Source: an uncultured Oscillospiraceae bacterium (lineage in GTDB: Bacteria; Bacillota; Clostridia; Oscillospirales; Acutalibacteraceae). Taken from it: a DNA stretch of 13,111 nt. Both the position numbers and the translations under genes were made by a program. The notes under the pieces are model-generated. The model did no database searches and was not told where the DNA came from. It saw only the letters and a list, made by a program, of their open reading frames with translations. Below, piece after piece: positions 7,499 through 13,111 of the stretch (positions are counted from its first letter, which is position 1; every line of letters begins with the position of its first letter). The stretch is from the NCBI GenBank assembly GCA_900546735.1, contig URDW01000052.1, positions 1-13,111 on the forward strand. The letters run 5' to 3'.

Positions 7499-7505
7499 AA
7501 TACTA

Positions 7506-8285
7506 ATGGATGAGAATATTAAAAAGACCATACAGCTTTTTCTGAAAAGATGGAAACTGATCGTTTTGATTGGACTTATTGGCGCGGTTGCTGCTTACTT
7601 TTACACGGCCAATTTCACAACGCTGACCTACACCTCATCGGTCGAATTTTACGCTTATGTGCCGGAAGAGGAACGCACGGCGAATACAGAGGAAGGTTCG
7701 GTCATCATTCCGATCAGCAATACTAGTAAAATGGATTATGCGATCCGTATGATCACAACTTACCTTGCGCTGCTCGACACCAACAATTTTTGTACCCGGG
7801 CAGCGAACAGCCTGAACGACCGTTTGGGCAGTGATTACAGCGCGGCATTTGTGAAGGGCGCTATGGCGATGGAGGCGACCGAAGATACGGCGCTGTTCAC
7901 CGTTTCGGTCACAACGACCAGCAGCCAGCTTTCTTACGAGATGGCCGACGACCTTTCTCAGGTGATACCGGATTTTATTGAAGAGTCGAACGAACAGGAA
8001 GTATTGCTTCAGGTCGTTGATGCGCCTGTAGTCGCCGGCGCGGCGGAAAGTCTCAATTATCCGCTGAAATGTGCGATCGGCGCAGCAGCCGGTATGGTTC
8101 TTGCCTGTGCCTACGTCTTTTTGCGCGACCTGCTCGATGTGCGCGTTAAATCCGGCGAAGATCTCTCTGCGCGCTACAACGTTCCCGTACTGGGCGCGAT
8201 CCCGGATTTTGAGGGGAAGACACGCACCTCCAAAAAGAATAAAACCAGGCGCCGTCAGTCGGCCGCTGCAAAGGAGGAAGAGTAA
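7506..8285 (+). CDS. Wzz/CpsC-type polysaccharide co-polymerase, BY-kinase activator
   Basis: Membrane protein of the chain-length-determinant family that, in Firmicutes, activates a separately encoded cytoplasmic tyrosine kinase and influences capsule or exopolysaccharide chain length. Length 259 residues from the ATG at 7506. Transmembrane helix 1 is at about 18-34 and helix 2 at about 186-206, with an extracellular loop of about 150 residues between them. The segment before helix 2 (DAPVVAGAAESLNYPLK) corresponds to the proline-containing stretch typical of the family. After helix 2 comes the conserved YNVPVLGAIPDFEG (224-237), then a basic then acidic tail (238-259). The extracellular loop is short, as in CpsC/CapA-type proteins of Gram-positives. 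The stop and the next start overlap in TAATG, so the kinase is translationally coupled, as expected for obligate partners. Confidence 0.92.
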   Translation: MDENIKKTIQLFLKRWKLIVLIGLIGAVAAYFYTANFTTLTYTSSVEFYAYVPEEERTANTEEGSVIIPISNTSKMDYAIRMITTYLALLDTNNFCTRAANSLNDRLGSDYSAAFVKGAMAMEATEDTALFTVSVTTTSSQLSYEMADDLSQVIPDFIEESNEQEVLLQVVDAPVVAGAAESLNYPLKCAIGAAAGMVLACAYVFLRDLLDVRVKSGEDLSARYNVPVLGAIPDFEGKTRTSKKNKTRRRQSAAAKEEE

Positions 8286-9073
8286 TGGCAAAAGAAACCC
8301 GAAACAGCACGCCTTCGCGTGCGATCGTTCAGGATCTGAATATCGACCCTTCGCTGAAGTTCCGCATTGAAGAGGCGTACAAAAGCATCCGCACCAATAT
8401 CGCGTTTTCTGTCATGAAAGAGGGCTGCAAAACGATCGTGGTCACCAGCTCCATGGCAAGCGAAGGCAAAACGACCACAACGATCAATCTGGCCATCTCA
8501 TTTGCGCAGGCCGGCCAGCGTGTTTTGCTGATCGACGGCGATCTGCGCAAGCCAAAAGTCCACCAGTACTTTTCCCTGCCGAACTCGCCGGGACTTACCA
8601 ATTACCTGGGCGCTTCGGTACAGCGCGGCGAAAATGTTCGCGTCAACAGTGTAACGCACAAAACGCAGTACAGCAATCTGTACGTTATTTGTTCCGGCTC
8701 CATTCCGCCGAACCCGTCTGAGATCCTCGGCAGCGACCCGATGAGCCGTTTTATCGACGAGGCGGAGATGATGTATGACTACATCATCATCGACACGCCG
8801 CCCATCAACCTGGTGTCCGATGCACTGCCGGTCATCAAAAAGTCAGACGGCGTCATTCTGGTCGTGCGCCAGAACCTTTCCACACACCCGGAGGTGGAGC
8901 GTGCGCTTTCCGCGCTGCAGTTTATTGACGCGAAGATTTTGGGCTTTATCGTGAATTTCAGCGACCCTGACGCTAAATCCTCGCGCTATGGCCGCAAGGC
9001 GTACCGTTATTCTTATTCGGATTATGGCTATGGTTACGGTTATGGCTACTCTTCCAAAGATAAGAGGCGATAA
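8285..9073 (+). CDS. BY-kinase (CpsD/CapB/YwqD-like tyrosine-protein kinase)
   Basis: Bacterial tyrosine kinase, 262 residues, cytoplasmic partner of the upstream co-polymerase. The Walker A motif ASEGKTTT is at 58-65 (Lys62), the Walker A' motif LLIDGDLRKP at 81-90 (Asp84, Asp86), and the Walker B motif YIIIDTPP at 166-173. The stretch EEAYKSIRTNI (29-39), used for oligomer contacts in the family, is present. The C-terminus carries a tyrosine cluster with nine Tyr between 235 and 255, including a run of alternating Tyr-Gly, followed by a charged SSKDKRR end. This is the autophosphorylation tail of the family. Cycling between phosphorylated and unphosphorylated tail is known to control polysaccharide assembly in related systems. 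The antagonist phosphatase is encoded 3 bases downstream. Confidence 0.95.
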   Translation: MAKETRNSTPSRAIVQDLNIDPSLKFRIEEAYKSIRTNIAFSVMKEGCKTIVVTSSMASEGKTTTTINLAISFAQAGQRVLLIDGDLRKPKVHQYFSLPNSPGLTNYLGASVQRGENVRVNSVTHKTQYSNLYVICSGSIPPNPSEILGSDPMSRFIDEAEMMYDYIIIDTPPINLVSDALPVIKKSDGVILVVRQNLSTHPEVERALSALQFIDAKILGFIVNFSDPDAKSSRYGRKAYRYSYSDYGYGYGYGYSSKDKRR

Positions 9074-9076
9074 AAC

Positions 9077-9814
9077 ATGGGCAATTATCTTTTGACGGAA
9101 ATGCACTGCCATGTTCTGCCCGGCATCGACGACGGGGCGCAGAATGTAGAGACAAGCCTGGCTATGCTGGAGGCTCTGCGCCGTCAGGGCGTGGAGACGG
9201 TCGTATGTACGCCGCACTATTATTCAGACAGCATTTCGCTGTCTGATTTTTTGACAAAGCGCGACAACGCCTACAACCGGCTTTGCAGCGTGCTTCCGGC
9301 ACAGGCGCCGGTGCTTTATGCGGCGGCCGAGGTCTATGTGTCTGACTATCTGCTCAGCTACGGCAGTCTGGATGCACTGAAGATCGCCGGCGGCGATTAT
9401 ATGCTGACCGAGCACAGTTTTTCAGAAACGTTTTCCGACCATACGCTGGAAAGGCTGGAAAATCTTTATTATGATTTCGGCGTACGGCCGCTTTTGGCAC
9501 ACATTGAGCGGTATGAAACGCTGCTGCGCGATCCGGGTCTGCTGGAAGAGCTGGTGCAGATGGGCTGTGCGGCCCAGGTCAATATATCGTCTTTTGCTGA
9601 TTTGCCGCGCGGATGGCGCAAAAAGCTTTTCAAACTGTTTGACCGCGGGCTCGTGCATGTGATCGGGTCGGACTGCCATAACATGGACAGCCGGCCGCCG
9701 GAATATGGTGCCGGCCTTGCGGCGGTGGAAAAGGCGTTTGGCGCGTCCGCCGTTCAGCACCTGCAAAAAAATGCACAGCACATTTTGCGGGGCGAGCCGG
9801 TCGAGTCGTTCTAA
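9077..9814 (+). CDS. CpsB/CapC/YwqE-type PHP-fold tyrosine-protein phosphatase
   Basis: Metal-dependent (PHP superfamily) phosphatase expected to dephosphorylate the tyrosine tail of the adjacent kinase. 245 residues. Metal and active-site motifs in order: EMHCHVLPGIDDG (8-20, His10 and His12), TPHY (45-48), AAEVYVSDYL (83-92, Glu85), LAHIERY (140-146, His142, Glu144, Arg145), and GSDCHN (197-202, Asp199, His201). The residue two before the first His, usually Asp, is Glu8 here. The predicted ribosome binding site (AGAGGCGAT) overlaps the end of the kinase gene. Order co-polymerase, kinase, phosphatase differs from the pneumococcal order cpsB-cpsC-cpsD but keeps the same three partners. Confidence in the family is high; the exact substrate is inferred from context. 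Confidence 0.94.
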   Translation: MGNYLLTEMHCHVLPGIDDGAQNVETSLAMLEALRRQGVETVVCTPHYYSDSISLSDFLTKRDNAYNRLCSVLPAQAPVLYAAAEVYVSDYLLSYGSLDALKIAGGDYMLTEHSFSETFSDHTLERLENLYYDFGVRPLLAHIERYETLLRDPGLLEELVQMGCAAQVNISSFADLPRGWRKKLFKLFDRGLVHVIGSDCHNMDSRPPEYGAGLAAVEKAFGASAVQHLQKNAQHILRGEPVESF

Positions 9815-9842
9815 TGCCGCTTTGTTTTGAAAGGGGCATGTT

Positions 9843-10253
9843 ATGCGCGTTTATAATGTAATTGTCGTGCTGAACGAAACCGGCGGGCAGATTTTGATGT
9901 GCCGGCGCAGAAAGCCGCCTTATAAAGGGCTTTTAAATTTCGTCGGCGGTAAGGCAGAGCGCGGGGAGACCGGCTTGCAGGCCGCTTACCGTGAACTGCG
10001 CGAGGAAACATCCATTCCTAAAGAAAAAATACATCTCTTCCATTTGATGGACTATACATATTATGTAGAGGGCTGCCGGGTCGAGGTGTATGCCGGCCGC
10101 CTGCACGGATCGGTCCGAGTGGCAGGCGAGGAAAACGAGCTTTGCTGGGTCTCGTCGCGCGAAAACTTTTTTGACTGCACAAAGTTTGCGGGCGACGGCA
10201 ACATCGGCCATATTTTCATGCAGCTGGACGCTGCCAAAGACAGGCTCATTTGA
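9843..10253 (+). CDS. Nudix hydrolase
   Basis: Small pyrophosphatase of the MutT/Nudix superfamily, 136 residues. The Nudix box covers 36-58 (G36, E42, R50-E51, E54-E55), which satisfies GX5EX7REUXEEXGU except that the late Gly is Ser57. The catalytic REXXEE core is intact, so it should be active on a nucleoside diphosphate linked to another group, such as oxidised dNTPs, nucleotide sugars or ADP-ribose. The sequence alone does not fix the substrate. AAAGGGG precedes the ATG by about 7 bases. It lies 28 bases behind the phosphatase and 18 before the CapA-like gene, on the same strand with no terminator between, so it is part of the operon. A Nudix gene is not a standard member of the Cps regulatory module; a link to nucleotide-sugar turnover is speculation. 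Confidence 0.9.
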   Translation: MRVYNVIVVLNETGGQILMCRRRKPPYKGLLNFVGGKAERGETGLQAAYRELREETSIPKEKIHLFHLMDYTYYVEGCRVEVYAGRLHGSVRVAGEENELCWVSSRENFFDCTKFAGDGNIGHIFMQLDAAKDRLI

Positions 10254-10271
10254 TATTTTCGGAGGAAAGCC

Positions 10272-11465
10272 ATGAACCGTAAAAAGAAAATCCTTTCGGC
10301 TGTGATCCCGGTGCTGTGCGCCGTGCTGGTCCTTTCCGGGCTGGCTATTTACGGCCGCGTTGCCCCGCAGAAAGAGGCAACTTCTGCGCCGCCGTCTGCC
10401 AGTGCTGCGCCGGAGGTGTCGTCTACCGACCCGGCTGAGCAGGATGCCACGGTATCGCTGATCGCAGTCGGCGACAATTTGATCCATAACACATTGATCG
10501 ATTCCGGCCGCCAGAGCGACGGCAGCTACAACTACGATGCGCTATATGCTGATTTTAAACAGTATATTGAGCCTGCCGACATAGCTGTCATCAATCAGGA
10601 AACGATCCTCGGCGGCTCTGCATTCGATTACAGCGGCTATCCGCTTTTCAATTCCCCGTGGGAGATCGGCGAGGCTGCCATCAACGCCGGCTTTGACGTG
10701 TTCACCTGTGCTACGAACCACTCGCTTGACATGGGCACAGAGGGGATAGAACAGGAAATCGCGTTTTTTGACGAACATCCCGAGGTGGTGCATGTCGGCA
10801 CCAATGCCAGCCAGCAGGCGTACGACACGGTTACTTATTATGAGAAAAACGGCATTGTGTTTGCACTGCTGAATTATACCTATGGCACAAACGGCATCCC
10901 GCTGCCGGACGACAAGCCCTGGGTCGTCAATATGATGGACAAAGACAAGATCCGCAAGGACGTGGAAGCGGCTAAGGAAAAAGCCGACGTCATCATTGCG
11001 TTTCCGCACTGGGGCACGGAAAACTCTATGAGTGTTTCAGATTATCAGCGCGAATATGCGCAGCTTTTCTGTTCGCTCGGTGTGGATATTGTGATCGGCA
11101 CGCATCCGCATGTGCTGGAACCGGTGGAGTGGGTGACCGACGAGGAGAGCGGCAACCGTACGCTGGTGTACTATTCGATCGGCAACTTTATTTCGCACCA
11201 GACCAACCGCAATCAGCTTTTGGGCGGCATGGCCGAGATCACCATTGCGCGCAAAAACGGGGAAATTTCTATCACTTCCGCACAGCTGTGCCCAACGGTC
11301 TGTCACTACTACAGGGAAAACGGCGCCTACCATTTTGCCGTGTATAAGCTTTCCGAGTATACAGATGAACTGGCCGGCGCGCATGTGGTGGACGACCTCA
11401 GTGTGGCGTACTTTACGGAATTGGCCGGCAGTACGATATCCGACGAGTTTTTAGACATCTCTTGA
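10272..11465 (+). CDS. CapA-family (PGA_cap domain) membrane-anchored protein
   Basis: 397 residues. Lys/Arg-rich start and one hydrophobic segment (about 7-27) form a signal anchor or signal peptide; no convincing lipobox. A low-complexity Ser/Ala/Pro linker (36-57) follows, then the CapA domain from about 60, related to metallophosphoesterases: AVGDN (65-69), INQET (107-111), ATNHSLD (147-153), FPHWGTE (244-250), GTHPH (276-280) and YSIGNF (301-306). These conserved His/Asp/Asn blocks are all present, so the domain looks intact and extracytoplasmic. CapA proteins are known from poly-gamma-glutamate capsule synthesis (PgsA/CapA), but many Clostridia carry stand-alone homologues of unknown function. 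No pgsB/pgsC-type genes are present, so poly-gamma-glutamate production should not be assumed. GGAGGAAA before the ATG gives a strong start. Last gene of the operon; a terminator follows at 11484-11521. Confidence 0.9.
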   Translation: MNRKKKILSAVIPVLCAVLVLSGLAIYGRVAPQKEATSAPPSASAAPEVSSTDPAEQDATVSLIAVGDNLIHNTLIDSGRQSDGSYNYDALYADFKQYIEPADIAVINQETILGGSAFDYSGYPLFNSPWEIGEAAINAGFDVFTCATNHSLDMGTEGIEQEIAFFDEHPEVVHVGTNASQQAYDTVTYYEKNGIVFALLNYTYGTNGIPLPDDKPWVVNMMDKDKIRKDVEAAKEKADVIIAFPHWGTENSMSVSDYQREYAQLFCSLGVDIVIGTHPHVLEPVEWVTDEESGNRTLVYYSIGNFISHQTNRNQLLGGMAEITIARKNGEISITSAQLCPTVCHYYRENGAYHFAVYKLSEYTDELAGAHVVDDLSVAYFTELAGSTISDEFLDIS

Positions 11466-11483
11466 GCGGCGTGTGTATAAATT

Positions 11484-11521
11484 GCACAAAAACGCCGGCG
11501 CTTTTGTGCCGCTTCGTTTTT
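11484..11521 (+). terminator. Intrinsic terminator after the CapA-like gene
   Basis: GCACAAAA (11484-11491) pairs with TTTTGTGC (11502-11509), with inner CG pairs around 11493-11500, and is followed by GCTTCGTTTTT. The T tract is interrupted but adequate. It ends the five-gene polysaccharide operon before the glnA promoter. A further copy of GCACAAAA at 11527-11534 could pair with the same TTTTGTGC. Confidence 0.7.
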
Positions 11522-11548
11522 CAGTTGCACAAAATTGGCGGCAGGGCG

Positions 11549-11576
11549 TTGACAAATTGCAGCTTTGGTATATAAT
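11549..11576 (+). promoter_or_regulatory. glnA promoter
   Basis: TTGACA (11549-11554), a 16-base spacer and TATAAT (11571-11576) are both perfect sigma-A hexamers. The transcript should begin near 11583, giving a leader of about 84 bases before the glnA ATG. Confidence 0.85.
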
Positions 11577-11593
11577 GTAGATGTAATGAGAAC

Positions 11594-11635
11594 AAAGGCG
11601 TTCCTATTTGGTATAGGAGCGCCCTTTTTCTTTTT
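11594..11635 (+). terminator. Leader terminator (attenuator) between glnA promoter and glnA
   Basis: GGCGTTCCTAT (11597-11607) pairs with ATAGGAGCGCC (11613-11623) in an 11-bp stem with a five-base loop and one G-U pair, followed by C, TTTTT, C and TTTTT. This is a canonical intrinsic terminator, yet it lies downstream of the perfect promoter and upstream of the glnA ribosome binding site, only about 14 bases after the expected start. It would stop most transcripts unless relieved. Antitermination by an ANTAR-domain regulator is known for some clostridial nitrogen genes, but no such regulator gene lies in the window and I see no clear two-hairpin ANTAR motif. Confidence 0.8.
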
Positions 11636-11666
11636 AATCTGAAATTTTTTGAGAGGAGTATTTGCG

Positions 11667-13010
11667 ATGAGTAAGTACACGAAAGAAGAGATCCTGAAGG
11701 ACGCACAGGAAAAAAGCGTTGAATTTATCCGGCTGCAATTTACTGACGTGTTCGGTATTATGAAAAACGTGGCCATCACCAGAAGCCAGTTGGAAAAGGC
11801 GCTGAACAACGAGTGCATGTTTGACGGTTCTTCGATCGAGGGCTTTGTGCGCATTAATGAATCCGACATGTACCTGCATCCGGACTATGATTCCTGGGCT
11901 ATTTTCCCGTGGAGAAAGCACCAAAACGCGCAGACGGCCCGTCTCATCTGCGATGTGTACCTGGCCGACAATGCAACGCCGTTTATGGGCGACCCCAGAA
12001 ACGTGCTGAAAAAAGTGGTCAAAGAAGCCGAGAACATGGGCTACTACTTCAACGTCGGTCCGGAATGCGAATTCTTCCTTTTCAAATTGGACGACGAGGG
12101 CAGACCGACCGTTGACATGAGCGACGAGGGCGGCTATTTTGAGCTGAACCCGATCGACCGCGGTGAAAACTGCCGCCGTGACATCTGCCTTGCGCTGGAG
12201 GATATGGACTACACCATCGAGGCTTCGCACCACGAGGTCGCTGCCAGCCAGCACGAGATCGACTTTAAATTTGACGAGGTCGTGAAAACGGCTGACAACG
12301 TTATGACATTTAAGCACGTTGTAAAGACCTACGCACAAAAGCACGGCCTGCACGCCACATTTATGCCGAAACCGGTCGCCGGCATCAACGGCTCCGGTAT
12401 GCACACCAACATGAGCCTTTCCAATATTCAAGACGGCTCCAACGCGTTTGACGACCCGAATGATGAACTCGGCCTGAGCAAAGTGGCTTACAGCTTTATC
12501 GCCGGCGTCATGGAACATGTAAAGGGCATTACGGCATTTGCGAACCCGACCGTCAACTCCTACAAGCGCCTTGTGCCCGGCTATGAAGCGCCCACCTATA
12601 TCGCATGGTCTGCTTCCAACCGTTCAAGCCTTGTGCGTATTCCGGCTTCCAGAGGCAAGGGTACGCGTATTGAACTGCGCTCTCCCGACCCGACCTGCAA
12701 CCCGTATCTGGAAATGGCGCTGTGCCTGGCCGCCGGCCTGGACGGCATCAAGCGCGGCCTGAAGCCGGTAGCGCCGGTGGATTACAACATCTTCGATCTG
12801 TCGGCTGCCGACCTTGCCAAAGAGAACATCGACTGCCTGCCCGGCAGCCTGGAAGAGGCGATCGCAGCCGCCGAGGCCGATCCGTTCATCCGTGAGACGC
12901 TGGGCGACCACGTTTACACCAATTACATTGCCGGTAAGAAAGCGGAATGGGATGCTTACAGAATGAGCGTTTCCGAATGGGAGATCGAGCGTTACCTGGT
13001 GCAGTATTAA
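11667..13010 (+). CDS. glnA: Glutamine synthetase, type I (GSI-alpha)
   Basis: ATP-dependent ligation of ammonia to glutamate, giving glutamine; cytoplasmic dodecamer. 447 residues, a normal length for GSI-alpha. Signatures: DGSSIEGF (53-60), metal ligands in GPECEFFLF (131-139), HHEVAASQHEID (188-199), NGSGMHTN (241-248), the ATP/flap region NPTVNSYKRLVPGYEAP (293-309), and RSPDPTCNPYLEMA (338-351). The adenylylation loop of GSI-beta enzymes (Tyr in NLYDLPP) is absent; the corresponding stretch reads NIFDLSAADL (374-383), so the enzyme is probably controlled by feedback and not by AMP addition. Arg62, which follows DGSSIEGF and is known in Bacillus for feedback inhibition, is conserved. The start at 11667 is set by GAGAGGAG 8 bases upstream; an in-frame TTG at 11649 would include the ribosome binding site itself and is rejected. 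Transcription likely passes a leader terminator at 11594-11635. Confidence 0.97.
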   Translation: MSKYTKEEILKDAQEKSVEFIRLQFTDVFGIMKNVAITRSQLEKALNNECMFDGSSIEGFVRINESDMYLHPDYDSWAIFPWRKHQNAQTARLICDVYLADNATPFMGDPRNVLKKVVKEAENMGYYFNVGPECEFFLFKLDDEGRPTVDMSDEGGYFELNPIDRGENCRRDICLALEDMDYTIEASHHEVAASQHEIDFKFDEVVKTADNVMTFKHVVKTYAQKHGLHATFMPKPVAGINGSGMHTNMSLSNIQDGSNAFDDPNDELGLSKVAYSFIAGVMEHVKGITAFANPTVNSYKRLVPGYEAPTYIAWSASNRSSLVRIPASRGKGTRIELRSPDPTCNPYLEMALCLAAGLDGIKRGLKPVAPVDYNIFDLSAADLAKENIDCLPGSLEEAIAAAEADPFIRETLGDHVYTNYIAGKKAEWDAYRMSVSEWEIERYLVQY

Positions 13011-13025
13011 TTTGCCCCCTCTCTG

Positions 13026-13042
13026 TGGCGGCTTTGCCGCCG
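13026..13042 (+). terminator. GC-rich hairpin after glnA, possible weak terminator
   Basis: GGCGGC (13027-13032) and GCCGCC (13036-13041) form a perfect 6-bp stem with a TTT loop, 16 bases after the glnA stop. No T tract follows (GATAAATACC), so it does not qualify as a complete intrinsic terminator. It may protect the 3' end or be part of a longer signal cut off by the adapter. Confidence 0.4.
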
Positions 13043-13064
13043 ATAAATACCACAAAAGCAGCTC

Positions 13065-13111
13065 CTGTCTCTTATACACATCTCCGAGCCCACGAGACAC
13101 TGAGCGATCTC
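13065..13111. other. Nextera sequencing adapter, right end (artefact)
   Basis: CTGTCTCTTATACACATCT (mosaic end) starts at 13065, followed by CCGAGCCCACGAGAC, an apparent 8-base index ACTGAGCG, and ATCTC, as in an Illumina i7 adapter. It is the exact reverse complement of the left-end adapter over 46 bases. Native sequence ends at 13064. Confidence 0.97.

Noticed and set aside
7488..7505. Upstream TTG start for the Wzz-like protein
   Set aside because: The nearest AAGGAG is 19 bases away and the ATG at 7506 has a better-spaced GGTGAT site; homologues usually begin just a dozen or so residues before the first membrane helix.
7495..7506. Three-codon frame ATG-GAA-TAC-TAA overlapping the Wzz start
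   Set aside because: Only a weak AGAAGAG precedes it and such a short frame is easily fortuitous; noted in the ribosome binding site entry only.
10272..11465. Interpretation of the CapA-like gene as proof of poly-gamma-glutamate synthesis
   Set aside because: No PgsB/CapB ligase or PgsC/CapC homologue of that pathway is present; PGA_cap-domain proteins occur widely without that pathway.
11649..11666. Upstream TTG start for glnA
   Set aside because: It would translate the GAGAGGAG ribosome binding site; the ATG at 11667 is ideally spaced and gives the family-typical N-terminus.
11634..12518. Minus-strand open frame of 294 codons
   Set aside because: Antisense to the well-supported glnA, no ribosome binding site and no recognisable motifs; a shadow of the codon usage on the other strand.
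47..13064. CRISPR arrays, insertion sequences, tRNA or rRNA genes, prophage genes
   Set aside because: No regularly spaced repeats, transposase or integrase motifs, or cloverleaf-like sequences were seen on either strand by eye.
12624..13100. Minus-strand open frame of 158 codons at the right end
   Set aside because: It lies antisense to glnA and its first codons come from the Nextera adapter (SRGLGDVYKRQ); a sequencing artefact fused to a shadow frame.

Overview
The window appears to be one complete metagenomic or draft-genome contig. Both ends (1-46 and 13065-13111) are unclipped Illumina Nextera adapter in opposite orientation, so about 13.0 kb (47-13064) is biological. The genes point to a Gram-positive anaerobe of the Clostridia, possibly Oscillospirales/Ruminococcaceae. 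The evidence is an AgrC/AgrA-type GHKL-LytTR pair, a CpsB/CpsC/CpsD-type tyrosine-phosphorylation module, a GSI-alpha glutamine synthetase without an adenylylation tyrosine, strong AGGAG ribosome binding sites and consensus TTGACA/TATAAT promoters. Base composition looks roughly half G+C in genes, with AT-rich spacers. The assignment is inferred from gene content, not from a database search.

Layout from left to right. (1) 47-2143, minus strand: a two-component system, with a LytTR response regulator followed by an overlapping AgrC-like histidine kinase whose last residues are lost to the adapter. It has its own tandem promoter at 2158-2195. (2) 2350-7287, minus strand: a three-gene operon coding for a 904-residue GH63-like glycoside hydrolase, a calcineurin-like phosphoesterase with a C-terminal membrane tail, and a GtrA-family membrane protein. 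It ends at an intrinsic terminator at 2301-2338. (3) 7288-7505: a divergent promoter region in which two outward-facing consensus promoters share a perfect 8+4+8 bp palindrome covering both -35 boxes. (4) 7506-11465, plus strand: a tight five-gene operon coding for a Wzz/CpsC-type co-polymerase, a BY-kinase (CpsD-like) with a tyrosine-rich tail, a CpsB-type PHP tyrosine phosphatase, a Nudix hydrolase and a CapA/PGA_cap-domain protein. A terminator follows. (5) 11549-13010, plus strand: glnA behind a strong promoter, with an intrinsic terminator-like hairpin between promoter and start codon, suggesting transcription attenuation or antitermination.

How the parts may work together (inference). 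The plus-strand operon holds the regulatory shell of a capsule/exopolysaccharide system (chain-length co-polymerase, tyrosine kinase, tyrosine phosphatase), but no glycosyltransferase, flippase or polymerase lies in the operon before its terminator. Back to back with it is a glycan-related cassette (glycosidase, phosphoesterase, lipid-linked-sugar flippase family). The shared palindromic promoter hints that the two cassettes are coordinated or mutually exclusive. glnA is a separate nitrogen-assimilation unit. No mobile element, CRISPR array, tRNA or rRNA was seen.
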